Shown piece by piece: positions 1 to 8,636 of a stretch of DNA of 64,000 nucleotides. The position numbers were made by a program, and so were the translations under genes. The DNA comes from Endozoicomonas sp. G2_1 (GTDB lineage: Bacteria; Pseudomonadota; Gammaproteobacteria; Enterobacterales; Alteromonadaceae), in assembly GCF_017744155.1 (NCBI RefSeq), contig NZ_JAGHQT010000018.1:1-64000 (forward strand), written 5' to 3'. The first letter of the stretch is position 1; every line of letters starts with the position of its first letter. The notes under the pieces are model-generated. The model was not told where the DNA came from, did no database searches, and saw only the letters and a list, made by a program, of their open reading frames with translations.

Positions 1-74
1 TCAACTTGCTCGACAACCGACAATTTAAAAGCGAGTGAGTAATCCTTTTGAGTTCGTTTAGTGGTTGATTTCAT
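1..74 (-). CDS. IS3-family transposase OrfA, N-terminal fragment
   Basis: The first 24 codons are visible and start MKSTTKRTQKDYSLAF, which matches the beginning of the helix-turn-helix OrfA protein of IS3-family elements. OrfA binds the terminal repeats and is normally joined to the DDE catalytic OrfB by programmed frameshifting. A GGAG ribosome binding site lies just upstream of the ATG. The gene is truncated by the window edge and not demonstrably broken. The subgroup cannot be named from this much sequence. Confidence 0.65.
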   Translation of the reverse strand, partial: MKSTTKRTQKDYSLAFKLSVVEQV

Positions 75-127
75 GATGCTCTCCAATTCATTGATTGAAA
101 AGTGTCAACCTTATTTAGGACGGGTCA
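1..127 (-). mobile_element. IS3-family insertion sequence, 5' end only (cut by window edge)
   Basis: The start of a transposase gene (74 to 1, leftward) is preceded by a sequence at 102-127 that reads on the minus strand TGACCCGTCC followed by TAAATAAGGTTGACAC. This has the form of an IS3-group terminal inverted repeat with the usual TG end. The rest of the element and the other terminal repeat lie outside the window, so a target duplication cannot be checked. Position 127 is the probable boundary between the element and chromosomal DNA. Confidence 0.7.
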
Positions 128-138
128 TACTTACTAAT

Positions 139-168
139 AAAAAACCTCGCATATGCGAGGTTTTTTTT
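139..168. terminator. Bidirectional rho-independent terminator
   Basis: A perfect 16-base palindrome CCTCGCATATGCGAGG (145-160) is flanked by an A-run on the left and eight Ts on the right. It works in both directions. It ends the leftward nitroreductase operon and separates it from the insertion sequence. Confidence 0.8.
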
Positions 169-197
169 ATTGTTTTAAAATGTGTGACTTATTGACG

Positions 198-1295
198 TTA
201 GCCAATTAGTAAGTCAGATAGTTCTTTTCTTACAGAGCGAGAGGTTGGGGCACTGCTGCGTCCTATTCTTGCGAGAAATGCACACGTCCTGACTTTTTCT
301 TCACCGACTAAGCCTTTAAATTGCTCATCCATGGTACTAGCATTTTGTAGTGCTCTGGCATCAGTTGAAAAGTTTATTCCTTCGCGTTGAAATTCAGCAA
401 ACATGATAGGAGTATATTCCGGTTGACAGCCCAAGCCGAGCGTTTCAGCAGTCAACCAAAGCCGCATTACAACTCGGCCGGTTTCAATAAAATCATCTAA
501 GCTTTTATCGGTTTCTGTTTTGGTTAGTAAAAAGTGTCCACTGCACTTTATTGCGGTTAAATAATCGAGTCTAAATTTTGCCCAAACTGTACCGAATAAG
601 TATTTTTCAACAAAATGAAAACGAGACCAAGATTTCATCGCCCATTTAGTCAATGCTTGCGTTATTGGATCGACTCCCAGTGATTTAGGAGGAATTTTTG
701 TTGGACTAAATGTTTCATAACCCTTTCGAAAGTCAATTATTTTGGAATGAACATCATACCCTTCTTTCATCACATATCGCGTATGAGAGTTACCGTACAA
801 AAGCTTACCAATTTTTTTCTTTTCGCTGCTAGACTCGAACCAAGTGAGTTCAAAACCTGTGGGTAGGCATTGTTCAAATGCTAGCTTTTCTCTCTCGCTC
901 AATGGCTTACTACCCATCAGCTTTCTTTGAACAGAACGAGTTTTAATGGCGTTAAATAACGGGTGTTGAGAGGTGATTTCGTCAGCGGTTAACGTAACTA
1001 AAAAAATAGTTAGCTGTTGGTCATCGCCATTTGGTCGTTTTTCATACCTGGTGTTAAATCCGTGTTGTTTTGCCGAAATATCAATAGTCTCAAACAACAA
1101 GCCAATAGTCAGCCAACTGACGTGACCGTTTAGATCGTAAACCATCCAGTCAGATTCATCTCTACAATGTATCTCGAAGCTTGTTTCACTTATTATTTTA
1201 AATTTCCAACTTTGTAAGTTGTCCGGACTCGGACACCATCTGGCGCTATCGAGTATTTGGAGAATTGTGTCTGGAATCACGTGCTCACTATTCAT
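198..1295 (-). CDS. Nitroreductase-family flavoprotein
   Basis: This 365-residue protein has the nitroreductase fold signature near its N-terminus (ARWCPSPDNLQSW, residues 18-30, the FMN/dimer region) and the family's C-terminal block TGRVVMRLWLTAETLGLG. It is longer than ordinary nitroreductases (about 200 residues), with an inserted middle region. It starts 12 bases after the ThiF-like gene with a clear GGAG site, so the two are co-transcribed. In the actinobacterial Rv1355c/MoeY proteins a ThiF domain and a nitroreductase domain are fused; here they are separate neighbours. Inference: an FMN-dependent oxidation or reduction of a product made with the upstream acyltransferase and E1-like enzyme. 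The substrate is unknown. Confidence 0.8.
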   Translation of the reverse strand: MNSEHVIPDTILQILDSARWCPSPDNLQSWKFKIISETSFEIHCRDESDWMVYDLNGHVSWLTIGLLFETIDISAKQHGFNTRYEKRPNGDDQQLTIFLVTLTADEITSQHPLFNAIKTRSVQRKLMGSKPLSEREKLAFEQCLPTGFELTWFESSSEKKKIGKLLYGNSHTRYVMKEGYDVHSKIIDFRKGYETFSPTKIPPKSLGVDPITQALTKWAMKSWSRFHFVEKYLFGTVWAKFRLDYLTAIKCSGHFLLTKTETDKSLDDFIETGRVVMRLWLTAETLGLGCQPEYTPIMFAEFQREGINFSTDARALQNASTMDEQFKGLVGEEKVRTCAFLARIGRSSAPTSRSVRKELSDLLIG

Positions 1296-1307
1296 ATTTT
1301 TCTCCAG

Positions 1308-2171
1308 TTACCCTTGCCCTTTAAGAACCACTTTTTTGGCTATTTGGTACATGAGCCATTGTATTGGGTTGCGATTTCCCCATGGACGCCATGTTTTAAC
1401 AAGCTTGTTTCTATAAGCATCAAAGTGCATGCCATGAGGGGCTTTAATGATGTCACCGCGGTTTAACAGTATTTTTAGAACATACGAAGACGCTGCTCCA
1501 CCACACAGTTTTACCCCCATAGCGGTAGACGGGGCGGTTTGAGCAATAAAGTCACTGGTACTTGGATCAACCAAGTATTTGCGTTGTATAAGAGAGGGGC
1601 TTAGACCAACTAAAAATTTAACGAGTTGCTCGTTTTCTGTCTGACAATCATTAAATCTAAAGTAGTCCTCATAGCTCATGCTATCAGGAGTAAAGCAAAT
1701 CAGTGCAACGCCCATGCCTATTGGCGCTGCGACAACTACTGGAATATTCTTTTCATAACACTTACGGTACATTAGCTTACGGGCGTTAAGTGCAAAGTAA
1801 TCCAAGCTGTCGACATATACATCAACATCTTTTAAAAATTCATCGGCATTCTCTTCGTTCACACCCTCCGGAAAGCTATTGATTTCAGCTTCAGGATTAA
1901 TATCGAGAATTACTTCTCTCATGACATCAACTTTGGGTTGGTTGACTGTGGACATAAATGCGCCAGCTTGTCGATTAAAGTTGTGTACTTCATACTCGTC
2001 GAAATCTGAGATTTGAAATTTACCAATACCTAATCTGGCTAATGTTACTAAGTGTTCACTACCAACACCACCTGCTCCAGCCGTAGCAACACGCTTTTCT
2101 CTTAATAAAGACTGTTCCTCTTGTGTCAGCCAGCCGATATTTCTAGAAAAAGCATTCTTATAGTCAAACAT
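1308..2171 (-). CDS. ThiF/MoeB/E1-like adenylating protein
   Basis: This 287-residue Rossmann-fold protein of the ThiF/MoeB/HesA family has the nucleotide loop GAGGVG at 32-37, the acidic and basic ATP-site block DFDEYEVHNFNRQ at 56-68, a conserved Lys80 and a VDSLDYF block at 120-126. These residues normally adenylate a protein C-terminus or carboxylate. The paired CxxC zinc motifs of MoeB and ThiF are absent; C138 and C159 are single cysteines. No ThiS/MoaD-type carrier, E2 or JAB protease gene is nearby. It sits 19 bases after the acyltransferase and 12 before the nitroreductase, so a carboxyl-activating step in a shared pathway is likely, but the target is not visible. Confidence 0.8.
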   Translation of the reverse strand: MFDYKNAFSRNIGWLTQEEQSLLREKRVATAGAGGVGSEHLVTLARLGIGKFQISDFDEYEVHNFNRQAGAFMSTVNQPKVDVMREVILDINPEAEINSFPEGVNEENADEFLKDVDVYVDSLDYFALNARKLMYRKCYEKNIPVVVAAPIGMGVALICFTPDSMSYEDYFRFNDCQTENEQLVKFLVGLSPSLIQRKYLVDPSTSDFIAQTAPSTAMGVKLCGGAASSYVLKILLNRGDIIKAPHGMHFDAYRNKLVKTWRPWGNRNPIQWLMYQIAKKVVLKGQG

Positions 2172-2190
2172 GTTAAATTCCTGAAAGTGA

Positions 2191-3012
2191 CTAATTCCCT
2201 GATGAAAGTATTTGTTGATTGATGGTTTTGTTGATTTCTAAAAACAAGCTTTGGAAACCATTGCTCAAGTTGTTCAAGAACATATCTGCATTGATATAAT
2301 ATGGCGCTCTTTTACCGTGATACTCAATCGCCGGACCGATTTGTTCGAATTTAATACCGACAAACTGCATACTTCGAGCAAGTCTTGGCTCCATCATTAC
2401 AAAAGCATGATTAATACCTGATTCTATCGCAATAGTCGCCGCTGTCATATATAAACCGATAGCGATAAATGGAAAGCAACGCAGCTCAGTTTCAGAATAT
2501 GTGGTCTCACTGATTACACCGGTTGCCGATCCGGTGAAGCGATCATTTTTACGTCGTCTAAATTGGTTTTTAACTGCTAATCTGGAGAATTCGCATATTT
2601 CACCTCTTTTAAAATATCTTGGATGAAATTGGTCATGTTGCATTGAGTCACCACAATAGTACTCTATTGGCATTTGTTCAGATGAATCAGATGATTTAAC
2701 AACACGAATACATCCAGTGTAGATATTTGATGGCTTGTGCTTAATGAGTGCTAATTCGGAATGTGCGTCGAATGAATCTGTTTCTAAACCGCTTTGGTGT
2801 GTTGGTAAAAAATTGAGCTCATCGCAATAAACATTGTGTCTAATTTGAAAGACTTCTTCTCTTGACTTAGGGGTCAAGGCTAATTCAGGTTCGAGATATT
2901 GTGTAAAGTGATCGGCAATGCTATGAGCTTCGCTGTTGGCTTTAATTGAAGCAACCTTACGAGCAGCATCCCCAATGATAGGGGTATCCATGATTTTTTT
3001 GCTCCAACTCAT
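2191..3012 (-). CDS. LuxI/FeeM-like N-acyltransferase (PEP-CTERM/exosortase-associated acyltransferase family)
   Basis: The 273 residues match the GNAT-like family related to acyl-homoserine-lactone synthases and N-acyl amino acid synthases. Visible blocks are EVFQIRHNVYCDEL (about 52-65), a central YTGCIRVV strand, the GEICEFSRLAV motif and a hydrophobic IGLYMTAATIAIESG helix. Enzymes of this group move an acyl chain from acyl-ACP to an amine. It is often annotated as exosortase-associated, but no exosortase or PEP-CTERM protein is in this window. A GAGGT ribosome site precedes the ATG. First gene of a three-gene unit with the ThiF-like and nitroreductase genes. Product unknown; an N-acyl amino acid or signal is a reasonable guess. 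Confidence 0.72.
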   Translation of the reverse strand: MSWSKKIMDTPIIGDAARKVASIKANSEAHSIADHFTQYLEPELALTPKSREEVFQIRHNVYCDELNFLPTHQSGLETDSFDAHSELALIKHKPSNIYTGCIRVVKSSDSSEQMPIEYYCGDSMQHDQFHPRYFKRGEICEFSRLAVKNQFRRRKNDRFTGSATGVISETTYSETELRCFPFIAIGLYMTAATIAIESGINHAFVMMEPRLARSMQFVGIKFEQIGPAIEYHGKRAPYYINADMFLNNLSNGFQSLFLEINKTINQQILSSGN

Positions 3013-3062
3013 AATTACCTCATATCATTAAAAAAATATGCACAATAAAGGTTATCTGCACG

Positions 3063-3091
3063 CTATTACATTACTTTAGTATATATGACAA
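3063..3091 (-). promoter_or_regulatory. Putative sigma70 promoter of the acyltransferase-thiF-nitroreductase unit
   Basis: On the minus strand TTGTCA (3091-3086) and TAATAG (3068-3063) are separated by exactly 17 bases, about 50 bases before the acyltransferase start. A 9-base dyad GTAGGCTAC lies just upstream of the -35 box at 3098-3106. This suggests the three genes can be expressed separately from the patatin gene. Confidence 0.45.
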
Positions 3092-3124
3092 TTTGCCGTA
3101 GGCTACTGGTTTTTAATTACAATT

Positions 3125-3940
3125 TTAACTAACTTTGATCGGAATCACTTGTTTAGCAGTGTGATAACCTTTGAAGAATAATATTTCTTTTTCTTGTTCT
3201 GACATCATAAAGTCTACCGCTGAACTTTTACCTGTATTTACTACTATTGTATTGTGCCAAAACGCGTCATTGATATATTCACGCGAAATAGTGGTCATAA
3301 ATGTCCTAATTAGCAAAGTCACATAATTTATAATAGGGAAAATGCCATTCGTTTTGATGTCATCATAATCGTGCTCGCCTCTGAGGCGAAAACAAAGCAC
3401 AGGGGTGCCATCTTGTGCCCAATCTCGATGAAGGGCATCTTCCGATAAAATACTGCCATCAACCATTAGGTGTTGGTTAAAAGGTTTAAAACTAAAGAAC
3501 AATGGAATTGACATTGAAAACCTGACGGCTAATGATACTTTTAAATTTGGTGTGCGTTCTTTGTCAAAAATGACAGGGGTACCCTTTTTAACATCAGTCG
3601 CGACAATGTGTAGATTTTTTTCGAGTTGAGCAAATGTTTTGCCCGCTAAGTAATGGTCAACCCATTGTTCAAAAGCATCGCCAGAACTAAGTCCACCACA
3701 GCGAATAAGTTTCAGCAAAGAAAACTCACGGAACTGATTGTAATCTGTCGTTAGCGCGATTCGTTTAATTTCTGATAGTGATAACCCTGCGGCGAAAAAG
3801 CTACTGACAATACTGCCACCTGAGACACCAACTATATGATCGAAATCCAGTGCGAATTCTTCTAGTGCGCTCAGAATACCGACGTGCGCCGGTAATCGGG
3901 TGCCGCCGCCGGCGAGTATGGGAACAATTTTCTTGGTCAC
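3125..3940 (-). CDS. Patatin-like phospholipase
   Basis: A 271-residue patatin-domain protein. The oxyanion loop GGGTR is at 12-16, the nucleophile motif GVSGG (GxSxG) near 38-42, and the dyad aspartate in VDGS near 161. These residues form the Ser-Asp acyl hydrolase centre. There is no signal peptide, so it should act on membrane lipid or acyl esters from the cytosol. The start is GTG, preceded by an AGGTG site. It lies 112 bases upstream of the acyltransferase on the same strand. Inference: it could supply, remove or recycle acyl chains for the neighbouring pathway. Patatins are also effectors in some anti-phage systems, but no nucleotide cyclase is nearby. Confidence 0.85.
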   Translation of the reverse strand: MTKKIVPILAGGGTRLPAHVGILSALEEFALDFDHIVGVSGGSIVSSFFAAGLSLSEIKRIALTTDYNQFREFSLLKLIRCGGLSSGDAFEQWVDHYLAGKTFAQLEKNLHIVATDVKKGTPVIFDKERTPNLKVSLAVRFSMSIPLFFSFKPFNQHLMVDGSILSEDALHRDWAQDGTPVLCFRLRGEHDYDDIKTNGIFPIINYVTLLIRTFMTTISREYINDAFWHNTIVVNTGKSSAVDFMMSEQEKEILFFKGYHTAKQVIPIKVS

Positions 3941-4072
3941 GCTCTAATCACCTTGAATAAACCTTTTTATATCAAACTATTATGGTCAAGGTTTTACGTT
4001 TTTGCGAATGACATATAAAAACTACTAGCGAATTTGTTATAGTCTATGCGTTGTCATATTTTCGAGAAAAGC

Positions 4073-4834
4073 ATGCGTTTTTATTATCTGTTAGCTCTTT
4101 GTTGCTACCTTGTTCAATGGCCATTGTATGCCGAACTCAAAGATACGATTGTAAAAGTAAAACCGTCAGTGGTTGGTGTTGGTGTTTATACACCAACGGG
4201 AAGGCCGCAAAACACGATTAGAGGTACAGGGTTTGTCATTGGTGACGGTCGACATATCGTTACCAATAAACATGTTCTGCCCGATGAGCTAGATCAAGCG
4301 TTGAGGCAAAAAATGGCTGTTTTTATTGGCTCAGGTCGTCAAGCTGAAGTAAGAAATGCAGAAATAGTGGCGCAATCTTCGCGCTATGATTTAGCTGTAC
4401 TGCGCATCAAAGGCCAACCTTTAAAAAGCTTAAAATTAGCCGGTAGCGACTATCTACAAGAGGGCACTTATGTCGCGTTCACTGGTTTTCCTATTGGGGC
4501 GGTACTGGGTCTTTATCCGGTAACTCATCGGGGTATTATTGCCAGTATTACACCGACAATTGCCCCCGTGTCTGATGCCGCCCAGCTCAATCCGCGCATG
4601 CTCAGATCTTTGCGCGAGCCCTATTTGGTTTATCAGCTCGATGCCACCGCCTACCCGGGGAATAGTGGCAGTGCTTTATACGATGTCGCAACGGCGGAAG
4701 TTGTTGGTGTTATTAACAAAGTGTTTGTCCAAGAAACTAAAGAAGCGGTTATCGAAAAGCCCAGTGGTATCACCTATGCCATCCCAGTAAAACACTTGCA
4801 CGAATTGTTAGCGGAATACAATATTACTTTTTAG
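4073..4834 (+). CDS. Periplasmic trypsin-like serine protease (no PDZ domain)
   Basis: After a signal peptide (MRFYYLLALCCYLVQWPLYA) the protein carries a single trypsin-type domain with His67 (VTNKHVL), Asp106 (RYDLAVL) and Ser198 (PGNSGSA). This is the triad of the DegP/HtrA group, but the 253-residue chain ends without a PDZ domain. An in-frame ATG exists at 4046, but it would place ten residues ahead of the signal peptide and has no ribosome site, so 4073 is preferred. It diverges from the patatin gene and marks the return to ordinary chromosome. Its likely job is degradation or processing of envelope proteins. Confidence 0.82.
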   Translation: MRFYYLLALCCYLVQWPLYAELKDTIVKVKPSVVGVGVYTPTGRPQNTIRGTGFVIGDGRHIVTNKHVLPDELDQALRQKMAVFIGSGRQAEVRNAEIVAQSSRYDLAVLRIKGQPLKSLKLAGSDYLQEGTYVAFTGFPIGAVLGLYPVTHRGIIASITPTIAPVSDAAQLNPRMLRSLREPYLVYQLDATAYPGNSGSALYDVATAEVVGVINKVFVQETKEAVIEKPSGITYAIPVKHLHELLAEYNITF

Positions 4835-4889
4835 GTAACTAGTGTTATATCAATTAGCGCTGCACTATTTTAGATTTGGCTTATCTCGC

Positions 4890-5642
4890 CTAGTCTTCGG
4901 CGAGTTGAGCTGGGTTAGCTGAGTCGGTGACAAATAATTCCGATACTGGGACCAGCTCAATATTGGCTGATTTTAACTTAGGTAATAAGTTTTTCAGCGC
5001 TGCTATCGTCTCGGGGTGAGGATGGGCAATAGCGACCAGCTTGTTGTCAGTTTTCGCTCTGGCAATCAACTGTTCAAACTGACCTTGAATGTATTGTTGT
5101 GACAGTTGATTGTCTAAAAAGACATCTCGTCTAGTACTCGAGAGTCCGTGAGCTTTAGCGATGCGCTCCGCCTTGCTGTTACCAGTGGTCACGCTGTCGA
5201 TAAAGAATAAGTCACGCTGCTTTAAAAAGCGCATGGTTGCGGTCATCGGCTTGGTCATTTGGGTCAGTCGTGAACCCATGTGATTATTTATCCCTTTGGC
5301 AAATGGAATTTCTTCAAATGCTCGGCTCAGTTGGCGATGAATATTGGCTTCGTTCATTTGGCTAGTTAGCGCGCCAGGGCCGAGTTTTTTGCCATTGGTC
5401 GCTTCCATTGGGATATGCAAAAGCACGTCTTTATTAGCTTTGTGAGCCTGCATTGCGAGTCGTTTACCAAACGGAGTATGGGGCAATACTGCGTAGGAGA
5501 TATTGCCGGGCAACGTTAATGCCTCGATATCTGTCGCGCGGTAGCCAATATCATCGATAATAATGGCGAGCTTAGTGGCGCTAGCAAAAAATAGAGACTG
5601 AGCAATTAATAAGGCAAAAGTAAACAGTGCTCGAAGTGTCAT
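4890..5642 (-). CDS. yibQ: Divergent polysaccharide deacetylase family protein YibQ
   Basis: A secreted 250-residue protein with an N-terminal signal peptide ending near SATKLA and the DUF610 divergent polysaccharide deacetylase fold: LAIIIDDIGYR near 25, INNHMGSRLT near 118, and an AHPHPET block near 206. It is the third gene of gpmI-envC-yibQ, the order found in E. coli. The family resembles NodB-type deacetylases; its exact envelope substrate has not been established. It starts about 70 bases after envC and is probably co-transcribed. Confidence 0.85.
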   Translation of the reverse strand: MTLRALFTFALLIAQSLFFASATKLAIIIDDIGYRATDIEALTLPGNISYAVLPHTPFGKRLAMQAHKANKDVLLHIPMEATNGKKLGPGALTSQMNEANIHRQLSRAFEEIPFAKGINNHMGSRLTQMTKPMTATMRFLKQRDLFFIDSVTTGNSKAERIAKAHGLSSTRRDVFLDNQLSQQYIQGQFEQLIARAKTDNKLVAIAHPHPETIAALKNLLPKLKSANIELVPVSELFVTDSANPAQLAED

Positions 5643-5715
5643 TGGGAAAGTTGTGTTTATTAGTATTGTTATAAAAAGTTAGCTTAGCACTATGGTTCAG
5701 GGTTGGCTAGCGATA

Positions 5716-6864
5716 CTAGCGACACCATTGTCTCGGGTTAACCGCTTTGCCTTGGTGGCGGATCTCGAAATACAAGCCCGATTGAGCTTGGCCACCACTT
5801 TGGCCAACCAGTGCAATGGGCTCACCGGTTTCTACTCGATCGCCAACTTTTTTCAGCAGCGTTTGGTTGTGACCATACAGGCTCATATAACCTTGGCCGT
5901 GGTCGATCACGGTCACTAAACCATAGCCTTTGAGCCAATCGGCAAACAGCACTTTGCCATTGTGAATACTGTGAACCTGTCGGCCAACTGGTGCACTAAA
6001 CATCGCGCCTTTCCAGGTTAAATAGCCTTGTTTTCGGCTGCCGTAGCGATTCACTTTTCTACCTTTAACTGGCCAAGAAAGTTTGCCTTTTAAATGCTTT
6101 AAACCGGCTAAGTTAACTGATTGCTTGGCAAGTCGTTCAAGTTCTTTTAAGGCGGCGACCAACTGCGCTTCTTGTTGTTCAAGCTGGGCTATTTTGTCTT
6201 GATCTGAGGTAATCTGTTTGTTGAGTTTAGCAATAGTGCTTTGTCGCTTGGCTTTGTTCTTTTGTAATGAGCTTTGCTGGCTTTGTTGACTGCTTTGCAA
6301 AGCGGCAAGCTCAGCAGATTTTTCTTGATGTGCTTGAGTCACTTCAAGTAAGCGACTAATGGTTTGCTCAAATTGATTAATTTGTTTGATGCGCGCCTGA
6401 TTAAGGTACTGGAAATAGCTTAAATTACGCTGAACTTGAGCGCTGTCTTCTTGGTTGAGTAGCAACTTTAAATAATCGTATTGCCCGGTTGAGTAAGCAC
6501 TGCGAATCTGCTTCGCCAGTTGGCGCTCTTGTTGCTGTTTTTTTAGCGTCAGTGTTTGTTTTTGCTCGGCGAGTTCACTAAGTTCGTTGGTTGTCGTTTT
6601 AAGTGAACGCTTAGTTTGTGCAATTGCTTTGCTCAATTTAGCAATTGCCAAATCATCGCGCTTTAATGCATCTTGCAATGCTTGCGTATTCTTCTGCAGC
6701 CGGGCTAGTCTGGCCTTGCGCTCGGCGATCGACTGTTTGACGGTTGATAACGCTTGGGCAGTTTGCTTTTCTTTTTTTGATTCAGCGGCAACAGTGACTT
6801 GAGTCGCCAGTAAGCTGGCGACTGCTAACCATGTTAAAACTATAAACCGCGTTAACGACATCAA
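5716..6864 (-). CDS. envC: Murein hydrolase activator EnvC
   Basis: The 382-residue protein has a signal peptide, a long coiled coil (about residues 30-240, rich in Q, K, A and L heptads) and a C-terminal LytM/M23 domain (about 265-382). The LytM domain is degenerate: where active M23 enzymes carry the first zinc His and Asp, this protein reads TWKGAMF. That fits EnvC, which does not cut peptidoglycan but activates amidases AmiA/AmiB at the division septum under FtsEX control. It sits between gpmI and yibQ. Confidence 0.92.
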   Translation of the reverse strand: MMSLTRFIVLTWLAVASLLATQVTVAAESKKEKQTAQALSTVKQSIAERKARLARLQKNTQALQDALKRDDLAIAKLSKAIAQTKRSLKTTTNELSELAEQKQTLTLKKQQQERQLAKQIRSAYSTGQYDYLKLLLNQEDSAQVQRNLSYFQYLNQARIKQINQFEQTISRLLEVTQAHQEKSAELAALQSSQQSQQSSLQKNKAKRQSTIAKLNKQITSDQDKIAQLEQQEAQLVAALKELERLAKQSVNLAGLKHLKGKLSWPVKGRKVNRYGSRKQGYLTWKGAMFSAPVGRQVHSIHNGKVLFADWLKGYGLVTVIDHGQGYMSLYGHNQTLLKKVGDRVETGEPIALVGQSGGQAQSGLYFEIRHQGKAVNPRQWCR

Positions 6865-6894
6865 GGCTGACTTAGCTAACTTACTTAATTAAAT

Positions 6895-8439
6895 TTAGGC
6901 GTCTACCTTCATCAATGGCTGGCCAGTCATTTCTTCTGGCTGCTCCATGCCCATTAAATGCAAAATTGTTGGTGCGATATCTTGTAATGCTCCCGTTTTT
7001 GCAGGTGTTGCATTGCGACCAACATAAATCAGTGGCACAGGTTCGCAAGTGTGAGCTGTGTGGGCTTGGCCCGATTGAGGGTTGACCATTTGCTCGGCAT
7101 TACCGTGGTCTGCGGTAATTAAACACTCACCGCCCATTTTTTCAAGGGCAGCTAATACCCGGCCAATTGACTGATCAACCGCTTCACAGGCTTTTACCGC
7201 TGCGTCGTATTTACCAGTGTGGCCAACCATATCACCATTTGGATAGTTACAAATAATGACATCGTGTTCACCACTTTCAATTGCGGCCACTAATTTATCA
7301 GTAAGCAGTGGCGCGTTCATCTCGGGTTGTAAGTCGTAAGTGGCGACTTGAGGTGATGGGATCAAAATACGCTCTTCACCATTAAAGGTATCTTCGCGAC
7401 CGCCACTAAAGAAAAAGGTGACGTGGGCATATTTTTCAGTTTCTGAAATGCGCAATTGCGTTTTATTGTGTTTTTCCAACCATTCACCTAGAACATTGTT
7501 AAGTGGCTCCGGTGGGAATGCGCAACTGGTGTTAATGTCGGCGGCGTACTCGGTTAACATAACAAAATCGCTAATTGTTGGCTGGCGTTGCTTGTTAAAA
7601 CCGTCGAAATTTTCTTGGATAAAGCTACGGGTGAATTGACGTGCGCGGTCAGCTCTAAAATTCATAAAAATGAGTGCATCGCCATCGTCTACGGTAACTG
7701 TTTCGCCAGCGGCATTAGTAATCGCGCTAGCTTGAACAAACTCGTCGTTTTCATCGCGATCATACGCTGCTTGTAAGGCGCTGACGCCATCAGAAAAATG
7801 ATATTGTGCGGTGCCGTCAACCATTAAGTTGTAGGCTGTTTCTACGCGTTCCCAACGCTGGTCTCTATCCATCGCGTAGTAGCGGCCAATAATTGAAGCC
7901 AATTGGCCAGTGCCAATCGCGGCGAATTTTTCTTGTGCTTTAATAATTGATGCTTCGGCGCTGCGCGGCGGGGTGTCGCGACCGTCTAAAAATGCGTGCA
8001 AGTATATCGCTTTGGCACCGCGTTGGTGAGCGAGATCTATCATGGCAAAAATGTGATCTTCGTGACTGTGAACACCACCCGGTGACAACAAACCAAAAAT
8101 ATGCACGGCTTTGTCTGCGCTAACTGCTTTATCGACTGCTTGGCACAATGCTGGATTTTGACTGAACTCACCGTCTTCAATCGATTTAGTAATACGAGTA
8201 AAATCTTGATAAACAACCCTGCCGGCGCCTAAGTTGACATGACCTACTTCTGAATTACCCATTTGTCCATCTGGCAAGCCAACCGCCATACCTGACGTGT
8301 CGATCAGCATATTCGGGTAATTTTTCTTGAGGCCATCAAGTACGGGGGTGTTAGCGTGAAAAATCGCGTTTGATTCTTGCTCCTCACGATATCCCCAACC
8401 ATCTAAAATAATAAGAACCGTACTTTTCTTCGCTGACAT
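6895..8439 (-). CDS. gpmI: 2,3-bisphosphoglycerate-independent phosphoglycerate mutase
   Basis: The 514-residue glycolytic enzyme interconverts 3- and 2-phosphoglycerate using two manganese ions. Metal ligand Asp13 (IILDGWG), phosphorylated Ser63 ([15 protein letters not shown]) and the C-terminal metal block [10 protein letters not shown] are all present. Length and motifs match the family throughout. First gene of gpmI-envC-yibQ, with an AGGA site before the ATG. It diverges from the yibN-grxC-secB-gpsA group across about 265 bases. Confidence 0.96.
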   Translation of the reverse strand: MSAKKSTVLIILDGWGYREEQESNAIFHANTPVLDGLKKNYPNMLIDTSGMAVGLPDGQMGNSEVGHVNLGAGRVVYQDFTRITKSIEDGEFSQNPALCQAVDKAVSADKAVHIFGLLSPGGVHSHEDHIFAMIDLAHQRGAKAIYLHAFLDGRDTPPRSAEASIIKAQEKFAAIGTGQLASIIGRYYAMDRDQRWERVETAYNLMVDGTAQYHFSDGVSALQAAYDRDENDEFVQASAITNAAGETVTVDDGDALIFMNFRADRARQFTRSFIQENFDGFNKQRQPTISDFVMLTEYAADINTSCAFPPEPLNNVLGEWLEKHNKTQLRISETEKYAHVTFFFSGGREDTFNGEERILIPSPQVATYDLQPEMNAPLLTDKLVAAIESGEHDVIICNYPNGDMVGHTGKYDAAVKACEAVDQSIGRVLAALEKMGGECLITADHGNAEQMVNPQSGQAHTAHTCEPVPLIYVGRNATPAKTGALQDIAPTILHLMGMEQPEEMTGQPLMKVDA

Positions 8440-8636
8440 TGATAAATCCTGACTATTACTGGTGTCGAAAACTGCCTCTATTTTACATACTTTTAGCGCA
8501 ATGTAATCATGTTATCTGTACTGAAATATTCTGTTTAGTTATTCGTCATCTGGCCTGATTGTTTTTGCCTTTGCTAGCAAGGAGATGAGTTTGCCATCAA
8601 CGTGATAAATGTCTCGTTGACTACTGTTGAGCTAGA

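Noticed and set aside
198-2171. Molybdopterin biosynthesis role implied by the MoeY name
   Set aside because: No moa, mog or moe genes nearby, and the ThiF-like protein lacks the MoeB zinc cysteines.
1308-3940. Patatin plus E1-like gene as a CBASS anti-phage system
   Set aside because: No CD-NTase cyclase, E2-like or JAB gene is present, and an acyltransferase and nitroreductase lie in the unit, which CBASS does not contain.
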